Below are positions 16,414 through 25,819 of a stretch of 64,000 nucleotides of DNA, one piece after another. The stretch is from contig NZ_RCUX01000001.1 in NCBI RefSeq assembly GCF_003667565.1, positions 1-64,000 of the forward strand, given 5' to 3'. Source of the DNA: Mycetocola tolaasinivorans (GTDB lineage: Bacteria; Actinomycetota; Actinomycetes; Actinomycetales; Microbacteriaceae). Position 1 is the stretch's first letter, and every line of letters starts with the position of its first letter. The notes beneath the pieces are model-generated. The model was not told the DNA's origin and made no database searches. It saw nothing but the letters and a program-made list of their open reading frames with translations. Position numbers and translations under genes: made by a program.

Positions 16414-17790
16414 ATGTCCCAGCTGCTGCACTTCAACGCCTTCGAGATGAACACCGTGAGCCACATCAATCACGGACTGTGGGTGCATCCGGAAAACCGT
16501 CGTCACGAATACACGGACATCGAGTACTGGGTCGAGACCGCGCAGCTGCTGGAGCGCGGGCTCTTCGACGCAATGTTCCTCGCCGACGTGGTGGGCACCT
16601 ACAGCGTGTATCGCGGAAGCCGCGACGCCGCGGTCGAGCGCGGTATTCAGATCCCCAACAACGATCCCTTCCTGATCGTGCCGGCCATGGCCGCCGTCAC
16701 GAAGGATCTGGGGTTCGCCGTGACCTTCGCGACCACCTATGAGTCGCCCTTCGCAAACGCCCGACGCCTCTCGACCCTGGATCACCTCACCAAGGGCCGG
16801 ATCGCCTGGAACGTCGTGACCGGCTACCTGCCCGATGCCGCCAAAAACTTCGGCCTGAGCGAGCAGGTCACCCACGACGTGCGCTATGAGGTGGCCGAGG
16901 AGTTCCTCGAGGTCTCGTACAAGCTGTGGGAGGGCTCCTGGGATCGCGATGCGGTGGTGCGTGACCGCGAGCGCGCAATCTACACCGACCCGCGAAAGGT
17001 GCACGAGATCGGGCACGTCGGCAAGTACTTCACCGTGGATGGCCCGCACCTCTCCGAGCCGAGCCCGCAGGGCACCCCGGTGATCTATCAGGCCGGTTCC
17101 TCCGGCGCGGGCAAGCTCTTCGCGGCCAACAACGCCGAGGGTGTGTTTGTCTCCTCCCGCACGCTGGCCGAGGTTGCCAAAAACGTCGCCGATCTGCGCG
17201 ACCTGACCGAGCAGGTGGGCCGCGGCCGCGATGCGATCCGCGCCCTCGCCTCGATCAACATCGTGATCGGCGAAACCGAGGCTGAGGCGAAGCGCAAGAC
17301 CGAGGAGGTGCTGGCGCTGCGCGACGTGCATGGCTATCTGGTGCACATCGGGGGCGGCACCGGAATCGACTTCTCCGCGGTCGGCAAGAACGAGACGCTG
17401 GAGTTCCGCGGACGCGGACACATTGAGTCTTCCGAGGCGGCGCACACCCGCGACGCGAAGGCGAACGGCGCGCAGTTCGTGATCGACAAGCTGACCGATC
17501 CGCGCGGGGACGAGTTCTTCGTCTCCGGCACGGTGGAGCAGGTGGCCGACCGGGTCGAGGAGATCGCCGAGGCCACCGGCGTAGACGGCTTCAACCTCGT
17601 GCAGTACCTCTCGCCCGGCACCTTCACCGACGTGGTCGAGATGCTCGTGCCCGAGCTACAGAAGCGCGGGCGCTACCGCACCGAGTACACCGAACACACG
17701 CTGCGCGAGCGGCTGTTCCCCGGACGGGGCAGCCAGCTTCCCGCCACCCACCCGGCCGCCGCCTATCGCGGGGCATTCGGGGGCGAGTAG
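16414..17790 (+). CDS. FMN-dependent monooxygenase (NtaA/SnaA/DszA family)
   Basis: A 458-residue flavin-dependent monooxygenase of the bacterial luciferase superfamily. The NtaA/SnaA/DszA features are LLHFNAFEMNTVSHINHGLW, GLFDAMFLAD, TYESPFANARRLSTLDHLTKGR, IAWNVVTGYLPDAAKNFGL, and HVGKYFTVDGPHLSEPSPQGTPVIYQAG. Members act with a separate flavin reductase on substrates such as nitrilotriacetate, dibenzothiophene or pristinamycin; the substrate here is unknown. The ATG at 16414 is preceded by AGGAA. It follows the thyX terminator and is transcribed alone. Confidence 0.93.
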   Translation: MSQLLHFNAFEMNTVSHINHGLWVHPENRRHEYTDIEYWVETAQLLERGLFDAMFLADVVGTYSVYRGSRDAAVERGIQIPNNDPFLIVPAMAAVTKDLGFAVTFATTYESPFANARRLSTLDHLTKGRIAWNVVTGYLPDAAKNFGLSEQVTHDVRYEVAEEFLEVSYKLWEGSWDRDAVVRDRERAIYTDPRKVHEIGHVGKYFTVDGPHLSEPSPQGTPVIYQAGSSGAGKLFAANNAEGVFVSSRTLAEVAKNVADLRDLTEQVGRGRDAIRALASINIVIGETEAEAKRKTEEVLALRDVHGYLVHIGGGTGIDFSAVGKNETLEFRGRGHIESSEAAHTRDAKANGAQFVIDKLTDPRGDEFFVSGTVEQVADRVEEIAEATGVDGFNLVQYLSPGTFTDVVEMLVPELQKRGRYRTEYTEHTLRERLFPGRGSQLPATHPAAAYRGAFGGE

Positions 17791-17897
17791 CGCCCCGGGG
17801 TGTGGCGTTTCGGCGGGGCGCGCGAGCGCACCCCGCCGCCCACACGCTGTTCCGGTGTCGCACGGGAATGTCCCGGCTGGTATCCAGGCGCGAGGAT

Positions 17898-17903
17898 TAG
17901 GCT
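17898..17903 (+). promoter_or_regulatory. -10 box, leaderless membrane protein gene
   Basis: TAGGCT ends 6 nt before the ATG at 17910. Confidence 0.6.
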
Positions 17904-17909
17904 AGGCGC

Positions 17910-19529
17910 ATGCTCGAGATTTCCGCCCCCGGTTACGCCTCTCGCGCGACCCCCGGGGAGACCGGATCGGGCCAGCCCGGCCACGTGCCAGACTCCCGTG
18001 AGCTCGCCCGGTTCGATCGCGAGGTTGCGCTGCGCGCCGCCGCGATCGCCGCGTTTGCCGCGGTCGTGCTGGCCGGTGCGCTGCTCGGCGTCGACGCCCT
18101 CTTCCCCGAAACGCTGGCACCGTTCCCGGATGACGCCTCGAACACCATCGTGCTCATCCCCGCCACCGTTCTCGGTGCCATCATCAGCGTCTGGGGCGCG
18201 CGCAGCGTCGAGCGTCGTCGCGGGCAGTATACGCCGCTCGTGCCGCTCACCACGCTGGCACTCGGCCTCGCCGTCGCCAGCCCCTATCTCGTTCTGCCGG
18301 TGGTCACTACGGTCATGGCCGGCACCCCGAGCCGTCGCGCGATCGCCTCGCTCGTGTTTGCCGCGGTGATCTGGGTGCTCGTGGGCCTCGCCTACCGCCG
18401 GGCCATCCGCCTGCCCGATACCGCGGTGCGGCGCATCATGGGTCGCACGATCCTGGTGGTCGTGGCACTGCTCGTGCTTGCGCTGCTGTGCACCGGCCTC
18501 GCGGCCCCGTGGTCGTTCTACGCGTTCCTGCTGCTGACACCCGGGTATGCGTTTGCGCCGTTCCTGTTTGTGGGGCTGTTTGCCTGGGCCGGTGCCCTCG
18601 CCGGGCGGGACCGTCGCGGCGACGTTCCCGGGCTCGCGTTCCGCACCCGGATCGCCGGCAGCCTCATCCTGATCTCGCTGGTCGCGGGCACCCTCGGCTG
18701 GGTCGGAATCCAGCGCGTGGCCAATCGCGATCCGCTCGGCTGGGATCTCTCCGCGGTGGTCAATACCGCCGAACCCCTCGCGGATATGACCGCGGTACGC
18801 GTGCTGGTGCTGATTGCCCTGGCCGCCGCCCTGCTGGCCCTGTTGGCACGGCGTACCGCCGGTACCGCGGTGTTCCTGGTGATCTCGACGCTGCTGGCCC
18901 TGATCGTCGTGCCGATGAGCTTCCGCGGGGAATCCCCGGTGCCCTCGGCCGCGCCCGCCGCTTTTGCCCCCGCTACCGCCGCCCCCGATGCCTCAAACAC
19001 GCCCGATCTCTACAACGCGGTGCCGAATGCCGCCCCGACCCTGGATCCCGCGGACGTCATGCGTGGCTCGCGCTCGAGCGTGCTGACCGAGGAGGAATCG
19101 ATTCCCCGGAACGAGGTGCACTACGAGTCGGCGGCGGTACCGGATGGCACGCTCATTCGCGGCATCAGCCAGCCGGATCTCCTGGCCCGGTTTACCGCCC
19201 TCGTGGACGACAGCGCGCACGCGATCGATCCGCAGGCCAATCCCACCCCGGATATCCAAACCGTGGCGTGTGCCGGCGGTACCGGTGTGAGCTATGCCTG
19301 GGGTTCCGACGCCCTGAGTGCGGGCGCCGATGACGTCGAGGCGAACGCCTACGCACTGGTGCGGGTCGGGCAGGTGTGGAACGCCGCCGGACACAACCTT
19401 GCGGTGGCGCGGATGGACAACCTCACCGGCGTGCGCTCGAGCGCCGGGATCGGCCAGACCCTCAGCGCTCAGCACCGCTACGACCACGTGACGCTCGGGA
19501 TGACGAGCATCTGCGTTTCCGCCCACTAG
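17910..19529 (+). CDS. Polytopic membrane protein of unknown function with an extracytoplasmic C-terminal domain
   Basis: A 539-residue protein. About eight hydrophobic helices occur between residues 45 and 340 (for example AAAIAAFAAVVLAGALLGV, ILVVVALLVLALLCTGL, VLVLIALAAALLALLA, VFLVISTLLALIVVPM). Then comes an Ala/Pro-rich linker (SAAPAAFAPATAAPDA) and a C-terminal domain of about 170 residues with two cysteines (VACAGGTG and TSICVSAH) that could form a disulphide outside the cell. I do not recognise the family. The start is fixed by the leaderless -10. It precedes dapA but dapA has its own promoter. Confidence 0.75.
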   Translation: MLEISAPGYASRATPGETGSGQPGHVPDSRELARFDREVALRAAAIAAFAAVVLAGALLGVDALFPETLAPFPDDASNTIVLIPATVLGAIISVWGARSVERRRGQYTPLVPLTTLALGLAVASPYLVLPVVTTVMAGTPSRRAIASLVFAAVIWVLVGLAYRRAIRLPDTAVRRIMGRTILVVVALLVLALLCTGLAAPWSFYAFLLLTPGYAFAPFLFVGLFAWAGALAGRDRRGDVPGLAFRTRIAGSLILISLVAGTLGWVGIQRVANRDPLGWDLSAVVNTAEPLADMTAVRVLVLIALAAALLALLARRTAGTAVFLVISTLLALIVVPMSFRGESPVPSAAPAAFAPATAAPDASNTPDLYNAVPNAAPTLDPADVMRGSRSSVLTEEESIPRNEVHYESAAVPDGTLIRGISQPDLLARFTALVDDSAHAIDPQANPTPDIQTVACAGGTGVSYAWGSDALSAGADDVEANAYALVRVGQVWNAAGHNLAVARMDNLTGVRSSAGIGQTLSAQHRYDHVTLGMTSICVSAH

Positions 19530-19628
19530 CGCTCGGCCCCTCCGCCGTGGCGGCGATCGCGGTGCCGCGGGCGCGCCCGGCCACGCGTTTTCACAGCTCG
19601 AATGGTGCGCATCGTGCCCACTTGCCGG

Positions 19629-19634
19629 TACTCT
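19629..19634 (+). promoter_or_regulatory. -10 box, leaderless dapA
   Basis: TACTCT ends 6 nt before the GTG at 19641. Confidence 0.6.
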
Positions 19635-19640
19635 GGAGTG

Positions 19641-20618
19641 GTGTCTAACGTTGAAAACCCCTTCGGTCAGGTCCTCGTCGCGCTCGTCACCCCGTTCACC
19701 GCTGACGGTGAGGTGGATTGGCCCGGCGTCGAGAAGCACATCGATGACGTGATCAGCGCCGGTGCCGACGGCATCGTCGTGACCGGCACCACGGGGGAGA
19801 CCTCCACCCTGACCGACGCCGAGAAGCTGCGCCTGGTCGAGGTTGCACGCTCGGTATCGAACGGCCGCGCGAAGATCATCACCGGCGGTGGCTCCAACGA
19901 GACCGCCCACGCGATCGAGCTCTACAAGGCCAGCGAAAAGGCCGGAGCCGACGGCGTCATGATCGTGACCCCGTACTACAACAAGCCCACTCAGGCCGGA
20001 GTGCTCACCCACTTCCGGATGATCGCCGACGCCACCGACCTCCCGGTCATCCTGTATGACATCCCGGGCCGCACCGGCATCCAGATCACCTACGACACCA
20101 TCCTGCGTGCCGCCAAGCACCCCAACATCCTCGCCGTGAAGGATGCCAAGGGCGACTTCTCCGAGGTGAGCCGGGTCCTCAACCAGACCGATCTGCTCTA
20201 CTTCTCGGGCGATGACGCCAACGCCCTGCCGCACCTCTCGATCGGTGCCTCGGGCCTCATCGGCGTGACCGCCAACATCGCGGCCACCCCCTACCGCCAG
20301 ATCGTTGACGCCGTCAACGCCGGCGACCTCGCGGCCGCCACCGCCGCACACAAGAGCCTCGAGCCGCTCGTTCGTGCCGTCATGACGCACGTGCCCGGCA
20401 CCGTGGCCGCCAAGTACATCCTGCAGGGTCTCGGGCGCATCGACAGCGCGCGCGTTCGCCTGCCCCTGGTTGGTCCCGAAGACTTCGAGGCCGCCAAGAT
20501 CGAAGACGACCTCGCTCTGGTGGGCACCATTCCCGGTGTTGACCTGAGCAACTTCCGCCCCGACCGCAACGCTGCGGCCGGTGGCGCACTCCCCAAGGTG
20601 CACGGCACCACGCGATAG
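19641..20618 (+). CDS. dapA: 4-hydroxy-tetrahydrodipicolinate synthase
   Basis: A 325-residue class I aldolase that condenses pyruvate with aspartate semialdehyde, the first step of the DAP branch. GTTGETSTLT holds the pyruvate-binding threonines, YYNKPTQ is the family block, Tyr139 is in ILYDIPGRTG and the Schiff-base Lys167 is in LAVKDAKGD. There are two adjacent GTG codons (19638 and 19641); the second is preferred from its distance to the -10 and gives the usual N-terminus MSNVENPFG. A separate transcript from rnj is possible, because rnj has its own ribosome site 84 nt downstream. Confidence 0.96.
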   Translation: MSNVENPFGQVLVALVTPFTADGEVDWPGVEKHIDDVISAGADGIVVTGTTGETSTLTDAEKLRLVEVARSVSNGRAKIITGGGSNETAHAIELYKASEKAGADGVMIVTPYYNKPTQAGVLTHFRMIADATDLPVILYDIPGRTGIQITYDTILRAAKHPNILAVKDAKGDFSEVSRVLNQTDLLYFSGDDANALPHLSIGASGLIGVTANIAATPYRQIVDAVNAGDLAAATAAHKSLEPLVRAVMTHVPGTVAAKYILQGLGRIDSARVRLPLVGPEDFEAAKIEDDLALVGTIPGVDLSNFRPDRNAAAGGALPKVHGTTR

Positions 20619-20702
20619 CTCCGGCTTCGCGCGGCTGGCCTACACCGCACAACACAATAAATATGGATGCGGAACTTCACCGCATCCCGATAAGGAGGGC
20701 GT

Positions 20703-22385
20703 ATGCCCGTAACCGCCTACACCCCGCCGAAGCTCAAGAAGGGGACCCTGCGCGTCACCCCGATCGGTGGACTCGGTGAGGTCGGTCGCAACATGACCAC
20801 CTTCGAGATCGACGGCAAGCTGCTGATCGTTGACTGTGGCGTGCTCTTCCCCGAGGAGCACCAGCCCGGTGTCGACGTCATCCTGCCCGATTTCGGCCCC
20901 ATCAAGGACCGCCTGCAGGACGTCGTGGGCGTCGTGCTGACCCACGGTCACGAGGACCACATCGGTGCCGTGCCCTACCTGCTGCGTCTGCGTCAGGACA
21001 TCCCGCTGATCGGTTCCGGCCTGACCCTCGCCCTCGTTGAGGCGAAGCTCAAGGAACACCGGATCAAGCCCTACACCCTGACCGTCAAGGAGGGCGAGAC
21101 CGAGAAGCTCGGCCCGTTCGGCCTCGAGTTCGTCGCGGTGAACCACTCGATCCCGGACGCCCTGGCCGTCTTCATCCGTACCGTGGCCGGCAACGTCCTC
21201 GTGACCGGTGATTTCAAGATGGACCAGCTGCCGCTCGACGGCCGCATCACCGACCTGCGCGCCTTTGCCCGCCTGGGCGAGGAGGGCGTCGATCTGTTCC
21301 TGCCCGACTCCACCAACGCCGAGGTTCCCGGCTTCACCTCGCCCGAGCGCGAGATCGGTCCGGTGCTCTCCTCAGTCATGGCGAAGACCCCGGGCAAGGT
21401 TGTGGTGGCCTCGTTCTCGAGCCACGTGCACCGCGTCCAGCAGGTACTGGATGCCGCCCACCAGAACGGCCGTCGCGTCGCGCTGCTGGGTCGCTCGATG
21501 GTGCGCAACATGACCATCGCCGCCGAGCTCGGTTACCTGAAGGTGCCGGACGGCGTGCTGATCGATTTCAAGAAGACCGCCGGCGTACCGGACAACAAGA
21601 TCGTCTTCATGTCCACCGGTTCGCAGGGTGAGCCGATGGCCGTTCTCAGCCGCATGGTCAACCGCGACCACCAGGTTGAGCCGCGCGAGGGCGACACCGT
21701 GATCCTGGCCTCGAGCCTGATCCCGGGTAACGAGAACGCCGTCTACCGCATCATCGACGGCCTCACCAAGCTCGGTGCCAACGTCGTTCACAAGGGCAAC
21801 GCCCGCGTGCACGTCTCGGGTCACGCCTCGGCCGGCGAGCTGCTGTACTGCTACAACATCCTGAAGCCGAAGAACGTGCTGCCGGTTCACGGTGAGCACC
21901 GCCACCTGTTTGCCAACGGCAAGCTGGCAAACCAGACCGGTGTGCCCGAGCAGAACACCATCCTCGGTGAGGATGGCACTGTTGTTGACCTCCGCGACGG
22001 CGTCGCGAAGGTTGTTGGCCAGCTTGACCTGAAGTTCGTCTATGTGGACGGCAAGACCGTCGGTGAGATCACCGAGGACGACCTGCACGATCGCCGCGTG
22101 CTCGGCGAGGAGGGCTTTATCTCCATCGTCGTGGCCGTGGACCTGAAGAACGGAAAGATCCTTTCCGGTCCGCAGATCTCCGCCCGCGGTTTTGCCGAGG
22201 ACGCCCGCGTCTTCGACAAGGTGCGCCCGAAGCTGGTTCAGGCGCTGAACGATGCGCTGTCCAACGGCACCCGCGACACCCACGCGCTCAGCCAGATCGT
22301 GCGTCGCACGACCGGTCGCTGGGTTGCGACCTCGCTGCGTCGCCGTCCGATGATCGTGCCCCTGGTGGTCGACGCCGGGAAGTAG
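20703..22385 (+). CDS. rnj: Ribonuclease J
   Basis: A 560-residue metallo-beta-lactamase/beta-CASP nuclease with endo- and 5'-exonuclease activity on RNA. The zinc motif HGHEDH occupies residues 81-86, followed by VNHSIPDALAV, GDFKMD and SFSSHVHRVQQVL of the beta-CASP region, and SGHASAGEL and LPVHGEHRHL near the C-terminal side of the active site. The ATG is preceded by AAGGAGGGCGT. dapA and rnj are adjacent in many actinobacteria, so this is backbone. A hairpin at 22429-22466 ends the unit. Confidence 0.97.
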   Translation: MPVTAYTPPKLKKGTLRVTPIGGLGEVGRNMTTFEIDGKLLIVDCGVLFPEEHQPGVDVILPDFGPIKDRLQDVVGVVLTHGHEDHIGAVPYLLRLRQDIPLIGSGLTLALVEAKLKEHRIKPYTLTVKEGETEKLGPFGLEFVAVNHSIPDALAVFIRTVAGNVLVTGDFKMDQLPLDGRITDLRAFARLGEEGVDLFLPDSTNAEVPGFTSPEREIGPVLSSVMAKTPGKVVVASFSSHVHRVQQVLDAAHQNGRRVALLGRSMVRNMTIAAELGYLKVPDGVLIDFKKTAGVPDNKIVFMSTGSQGEPMAVLSRMVNRDHQVEPREGDTVILASSLIPGNENAVYRIIDGLTKLGANVVHKGNARVHVSGHASAGELLYCYNILKPKNVLPVHGEHRHLFANGKLANQTGVPEQNTILGEDGTVVDLRDGVAKVVGQLDLKFVYVDGKTVGEITEDDLHDRRVLGEEGFISIVVAVDLKNGKILSGPQISARGFAEDARVFDKVRPKLVQALNDALSNGTRDTHALSQIVRRTTGRWVATSLRRRPMIVPLVVDAGK

Positions 22386-22428
22386 TCGGGCGTACCGGCC
22401 AGCAGCCGGACAACACACGCTATTCCGC

Positions 22429-22466
22429 CACGGGCGGGTGCATTCTTGCGAATACACCCGCCCGTG
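22429..22466 (+). terminator. Hairpin terminator after rnj
   Basis: The 12-bp stem CACGGGCGGGTG pairs with CACCCGCCCGTG around a 14-nt loop and is followed by a GTTTT. Confidence 0.8.
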
Positions 22467-22550
22467 CCGCGTTTTGGGGGTACGCTCAGCTGATAGACCG
22501 GCGGTGCGGCGGGTGATTCTGAGGCGCGCTCGCTGCTAACGTCGAAATGA

Positions 22551-22561
22551 ATACCAGGTAT
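22551..22561. promoter_or_regulatory. Palindrome in the region upstream of the MacA-like gene
   Basis: ATACCAGGTAT is a perfect inverted repeat and is followed by TATACACGGTAT, so a -10-like TATACA (22559-22564) lies next to it. It is the only marked structure in the gene-free stretch 22467-22678 and may be the promoter or operator of the efflux operon. Confidence 0.4.
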
Positions 22562-22678
22562 ACACGGTATCGCCGTGATCAGCATTCCCCGCGCCTGGTC
22601 CCTTCTCCACGCCGCGGAGCGCACCCGAAGGGGCCACCCGCGACGTAGACGAGGGCGTACTACATAAGAGGAGCAGCC

Positions 22679-23728
22679 ATGGGTGTCTGGCGTCGATGGA
22701 TCTTTCCGAGCCTGAGAATCGCTGTGTTCGCGGCCATCGCCGTGGCGCTGGTCAAGATCGCATTCTTCCCGACCGCCGAACCCGAGCGCGAGGTTATGCC
22801 GCCCACCGGCAACGTCGACGAACAGGTGGTCGCCGTGGTGACCGGCAACATCGTGAACGAGATCGAGCTGGATGCCACCGTGGCCGCCGACCCGGCCATC
22901 CCCGCGCGCGCAAACCTCGTTGGTGAGGTCGCGGAACTGCACGTGACCGAGGGGGCGAGCGTCGCCGCGGGCGCGGTCATTGCGACGCTGCGCAACGAAA
23001 TCGAGCAGGAACCGATTGTTCGCACCGACTCCGAGGGGAACGTGACCACGGTCATCCCGAAGCCGAAGTATCGCACCGCGCAGGTCACCACGTCCGTCGC
23101 CGGCACGGTTTCCTCGCTGCCGCTCGTGGTGGGTCAGAGCGTTGCCATCGGCGATGCCGTGGCGCAGGTGGCCCCGACCACGTTCTCGGTGACCGCCACG
23201 ATCGATCCCGCCCAGCGCTTCCGTCTGGTCGAGGAGCCCTCCGAGGCTCGCGTCTCGGTCGTGGGTGGCCCGGCCGACTTCACCTGCACCGCGCTGCGCA
23301 TCACAACCCCGCTCGAGGGACAGACCGAGGGCGAGGGTGCGGGCAGCCCCGGCGCGGCCGTCCGCTGCGCCGTACCGGGCGACGTTCGCGTGTTCGCGGG
23401 CCTCGGTGGCAAGCTGATGCTGCCCGGTGGCAGCGTCGAAAACGCGCTCATCCTGCCGGTGACCGCGGTCAAGGGCAGCTCGCAGAGCGGCAACGTCTGG
23501 GTCGTCGCCGAGGGCGGCGCACCGGAAATTCGCGATGTGAAGCTCGGCCTGAACGATGGCCGCCAGGTACAGATTGTCGAGGGCGTGGCCGAGGGCGACA
23601 GCGTTCTGGAGTTCATCCCGGCCACGGATCCCACCAACCCGGAGACCGGTAAGGATATCGGCAACGGCTGTGTCGAGCTGCCCGATGGCAGCGTCGAGTG
23701 TGGCGCCGTCGGGTATGTGGAGGGATAG
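22679..23728 (+). CDS. MacA-like efflux periplasmic adaptor protein
   Basis: A 349-residue membrane-anchored adaptor. One N-terminal helix (IAVFAAIAVALVKIAFF) is followed by a lipoyl/barrel-sandwich region (LVGEVAELHVTEGASVAAGAVIATL and AGTVSSLPLVVGQSVAIGDAVAQV), a beta-barrel region with LPVTAVKGSSQSGNVWVV, and KLGLNDGRQVQIVEGVAEGD as the membrane-proximal domain. This is the adaptor of an ABC-type MacAB-like system, here without an outer membrane. The ATG follows AGAGGAG. A short Cys-containing tail (GNGCVELPDGSVECG) is unusual. The ATPase gene overlaps by one base. Confidence 0.87.
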   Translation: MGVWRRWIFPSLRIAVFAAIAVALVKIAFFPTAEPEREVMPPTGNVDEQVVAVVTGNIVNEIELDATVAADPAIPARANLVGEVAELHVTEGASVAAGAVIATLRNEIEQEPIVRTDSEGNVTTVIPKPKYRTAQVTTSVAGTVSSLPLVVGQSVAIGDAVAQVAPTTFSVTATIDPAQRFRLVEEPSEARVSVVGGPADFTCTALRITTPLEGQTEGEGAGSPGAAVRCAVPGDVRVFAGLGGKLMLPGGSVENALILPVTAVKGSSQSGNVWVVAEGGAPEIRDVKLGLNDGRQVQIVEGVAEGDSVLEFIPATDPTNPETGKDIGNGCVELPDGSVECGAVGYVEG

Positions 23729-24447
23729 TGAGCCTGCTGCAACTGGGGCGGGTCACGCGAGCCGTGAGACTGCCCGATGACACCATCCTGCCCATCCTGC
23801 ACGACGTCCGGTTGACCGTGAACGCGGGGGAGCGGGTCTCGATCGTGGGCCGTTCGGGGTCCGGTAAGTCCACCCTGCTGAACATCCTCGGCCTGCTGGA
23901 CACCCCGACCTCCGGCGAGCTGCTGTTCGACGGCACCGACGTTTCCCAGCTCTCGCAGCGCCGTCGTGACCGGCTGCGCGGCGACAACGTGGGCTTCGTC
24001 TTCCAGCAGTTCAACCTGCTGGATGGCCGCACCGCACTGGAAAACGTGGTTATGCCGCTGATGTACGCGACCGGACGCGAGTTCTGGATGCGCAACCGTA
24101 TTGCCGCCGAAATGCTCGAGCGGGTGGGGTTGGGGCACCGAATCAACTCGATGCCGAGCAGCCTGTCCGGTGGTGAGCAGCAGCGCGTCGCGATCGCCCG
24201 TGCGCTGGTGCGTCGCCCCCGGCTGATCCTCGCCGACGAGCCCACCGGAGCGCTCGATCTCGAAACCGGGCACACCGTCATGGCCCTGATGGACGAGATC
24301 GTGCGAGAGGACGGCGCGGCCCTCGTGACCATCACCCACGACCCCGCGATCGCCGAGCGCGGGGACCGACACTACCGCCTCGAAAAGGGCGTGCTGTACT
24401 CGGATGCCCGTGCCGTCACCGAAACCACACCGGAGGTGGGCGCATGA
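23728..24447 (+). CDS. MacB/LolD-type ABC transporter ATP-binding protein
   Basis: A 239-residue ATPase. Walker A is GRSGSGKST, the signature is LSGGEQQR, Walker B is LILADEPTGALD and the switch histidine is in TITHDP; FVFQQFNLLDGRTALENV is typical of the MacB/LolD group. The GTG at 23728 is preferred because it follows GGAGGGA and overlaps the adaptor stop; an in-frame upstream ATG gives an unconserved start. It overlaps the permease start by ATGA, so the three genes form a tight operon for export or membrane-stress efflux. Confidence 0.93.
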   Translation: MSLLQLGRVTRAVRLPDDTILPILHDVRLTVNAGERVSIVGRSGSGKSTLLNILGLLDTPTSGELLFDGTDVSQLSQRRRDRLRGDNVGFVFQQFNLLDGRTALENVVMPLMYATGREFWMRNRIAAEMLERVGLGHRINSMPSSLSGGEQQRVAIARALVRRPRLILADEPTGALDLETGHTVMALMDEIVREDGAALVTITHDPAIAERGDRHYRLEKGVLYSDARAVTETTPEVGA

Positions 24448-25685
24448 ACCGCTTTTTTGCCGGCGTAGTCGGTGCCTTTGCCGATGCCGCCCAGGAGGTG
24501 CGCGTCCATCGCGGCCGCGTGCTGCTCTCCCTCGTCGGCGTTGCGGCCGCCGTAACCGCGCTGACCGTCTCGATGGCATTTGCCGACATGACCGAGCGCA
24601 CGCTGGTCGAGCAGATGGAGCGGTATAACGGTCGGCCAACCACCATCACGATGACGGCGTCCCCGAACGGGAACCCGCACGTCGATCAGCTGCAGCGAAT
24701 TGACGATGCCTGGATGGCGCTGATCAGCCGTTCGGACATCACCTACGCGACCCGCGAGGCGGGAGCAAGCGCGCAGATGCGATTCTCGACCGGTGCCAGC
24801 AACGTCCGGTTGACGGTCGTGGATCAGGCCTACGGGGTGCTGCGCAACATCCGCATGCTGGAGGGGAACTGGTTCGTCCCCGGGGACTCCGAGCGGCTGG
24901 CCCCGGCCATCGTGATCAACCGCGCCATGCACGACCGGCTGGGGAACCCCGATATCGCGACGCACCCCACCATCGTCAGCCCCGGGCTGGGAAACACCCG
25001 TCTGGTGGTCGTGGGGGTCTACGATGGCCCGACATGGGAGGGTCAGGAGCCCGAGGCCATGATCCTCACCACGTCGTTCCGAGCGACCGCACCCGACGCC
25101 CTCATCCTCAATACGGCGGGCGGTACCGCCTATCAGACCTGGGTGCCGCCCGAGATTGGGGCCGATCTCACCAAGCGCACCGAGCAGTCGATGCGTTCGG
25201 CACTCGGCACCGATTTTTCGGTGAGCGTCTCGAACAACGTGCAGACGGATATGGGTTTCGGCCAGGATCCCACGGCGATCTTCCGGGCCCTGTCGCTCGG
25301 TATCGGCTCGATCATCCTGCTGCTCGGCGCGCTGGGCCTCGTCAACATCGCCATCGTGTCGGTGCGCCAGCGCGTGCGCGAGATCGGGGTGCGGCGCAGC
25401 TTCGGTGCGAGTACCGGGCGCGTGTTCTTCTCGGTCATGATGGAGAGCGTGGTGGCCACGCTGGTTGCGGGCTTCGTGGGCGTGATGATCGCGATCCTGG
25501 TGATGCGGATCCCGGCGGTGTACGGCCTCGTGACCGGCGGCGTCGAGGGCGGCGGGGTGCCCGCGTTCCCGGTGGGTGCCGCGATTATCGGTATGGTGGC
25601 CGCGACCATCGTGGGCGCGCTTGCGGGGCTCATTCCGGCGATCATTGCCACGCGGGTCAAGGTAATCGACGCGATTCGCTTCTAG
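24444..25685 (+). CDS. MacB-like ABC transporter permease (FtsX domain)
   Basis: A 413-residue permease with one N-terminal helix (about 20-45), a large extracytoplasmic domain (about 50-270) and three C-terminal helices in the FtsX fold. [19 protein letters not shown] and [14 protein letters not shown] form the conserved MacB-like coupling block. It is coupled by ATGA to the ATPase and lies directly after the MacA-like adaptor, so a complete tripartite inner-membrane pump is encoded. The exported substrate is not inferable. A strong terminator follows. Confidence 0.92.
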   Translation: MNRFFAGVVGAFADAAQEVRVHRGRVLLSLVGVAAAVTALTVSMAFADMTERTLVEQMERYNGRPTTITMTASPNGNPHVDQLQRIDDAWMALISRSDITYATREAGASAQMRFSTGASNVRLTVVDQAYGVLRNIRMLEGNWFVPGDSERLAPAIVINRAMHDRLGNPDIATHPTIVSPGLGNTRLVVVGVYDGPTWEGQEPEAMILTTSFRATAPDALILNTAGGTAYQTWVPPEIGADLTKRTEQSMRSALGTDFSVSVSNNVQTDMGFGQDPTAIFRALSLGIGSIILLLGALGLVNIAIVSVRQRVREIGVRRSFGASTGRVFFSVMMESVVATLVAGFVGVMIAILVMRIPAVYGLVTGGVEGGGVPAFPVGAAIIGMVAATIVGALAGLIPAIIATRVKVIDAIRF

Positions 25686-25703
25686 CGGGACCAGCCCGCG
25701 CGA

Positions 25704-25740
25704 GCGGGTTCGGTCGGTGCTCGGCACCGACCGAACCCGC
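25704..25740 (+). terminator. Hairpin terminator after the MacAB-like operon
   Basis: A perfect 17-bp stem (GCGGGTTCGGTCGGTGC and its complement) around the 3-nt loop TCG. There is no T-run. Confidence 0.8.
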
Positions 25741-25807
25741 CCGTGCGAAACGCCGCATGATTCCGCGGTTTTCCGCGTCAATCCCGGCAAAAATCGGTGG
25801 GGCGCAG

Positions 25808-25813
25808 TACCGT
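25808..25813 (+). promoter_or_regulatory. -10 box, leaderless ftsK
   Basis: TACCGT ends 6 nt before the ATG at 25820. The intervening AGGAGC could also be read as a weak ribosome site. Confidence 0.5.
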
Positions 25814-25819
25814 AGGAGC

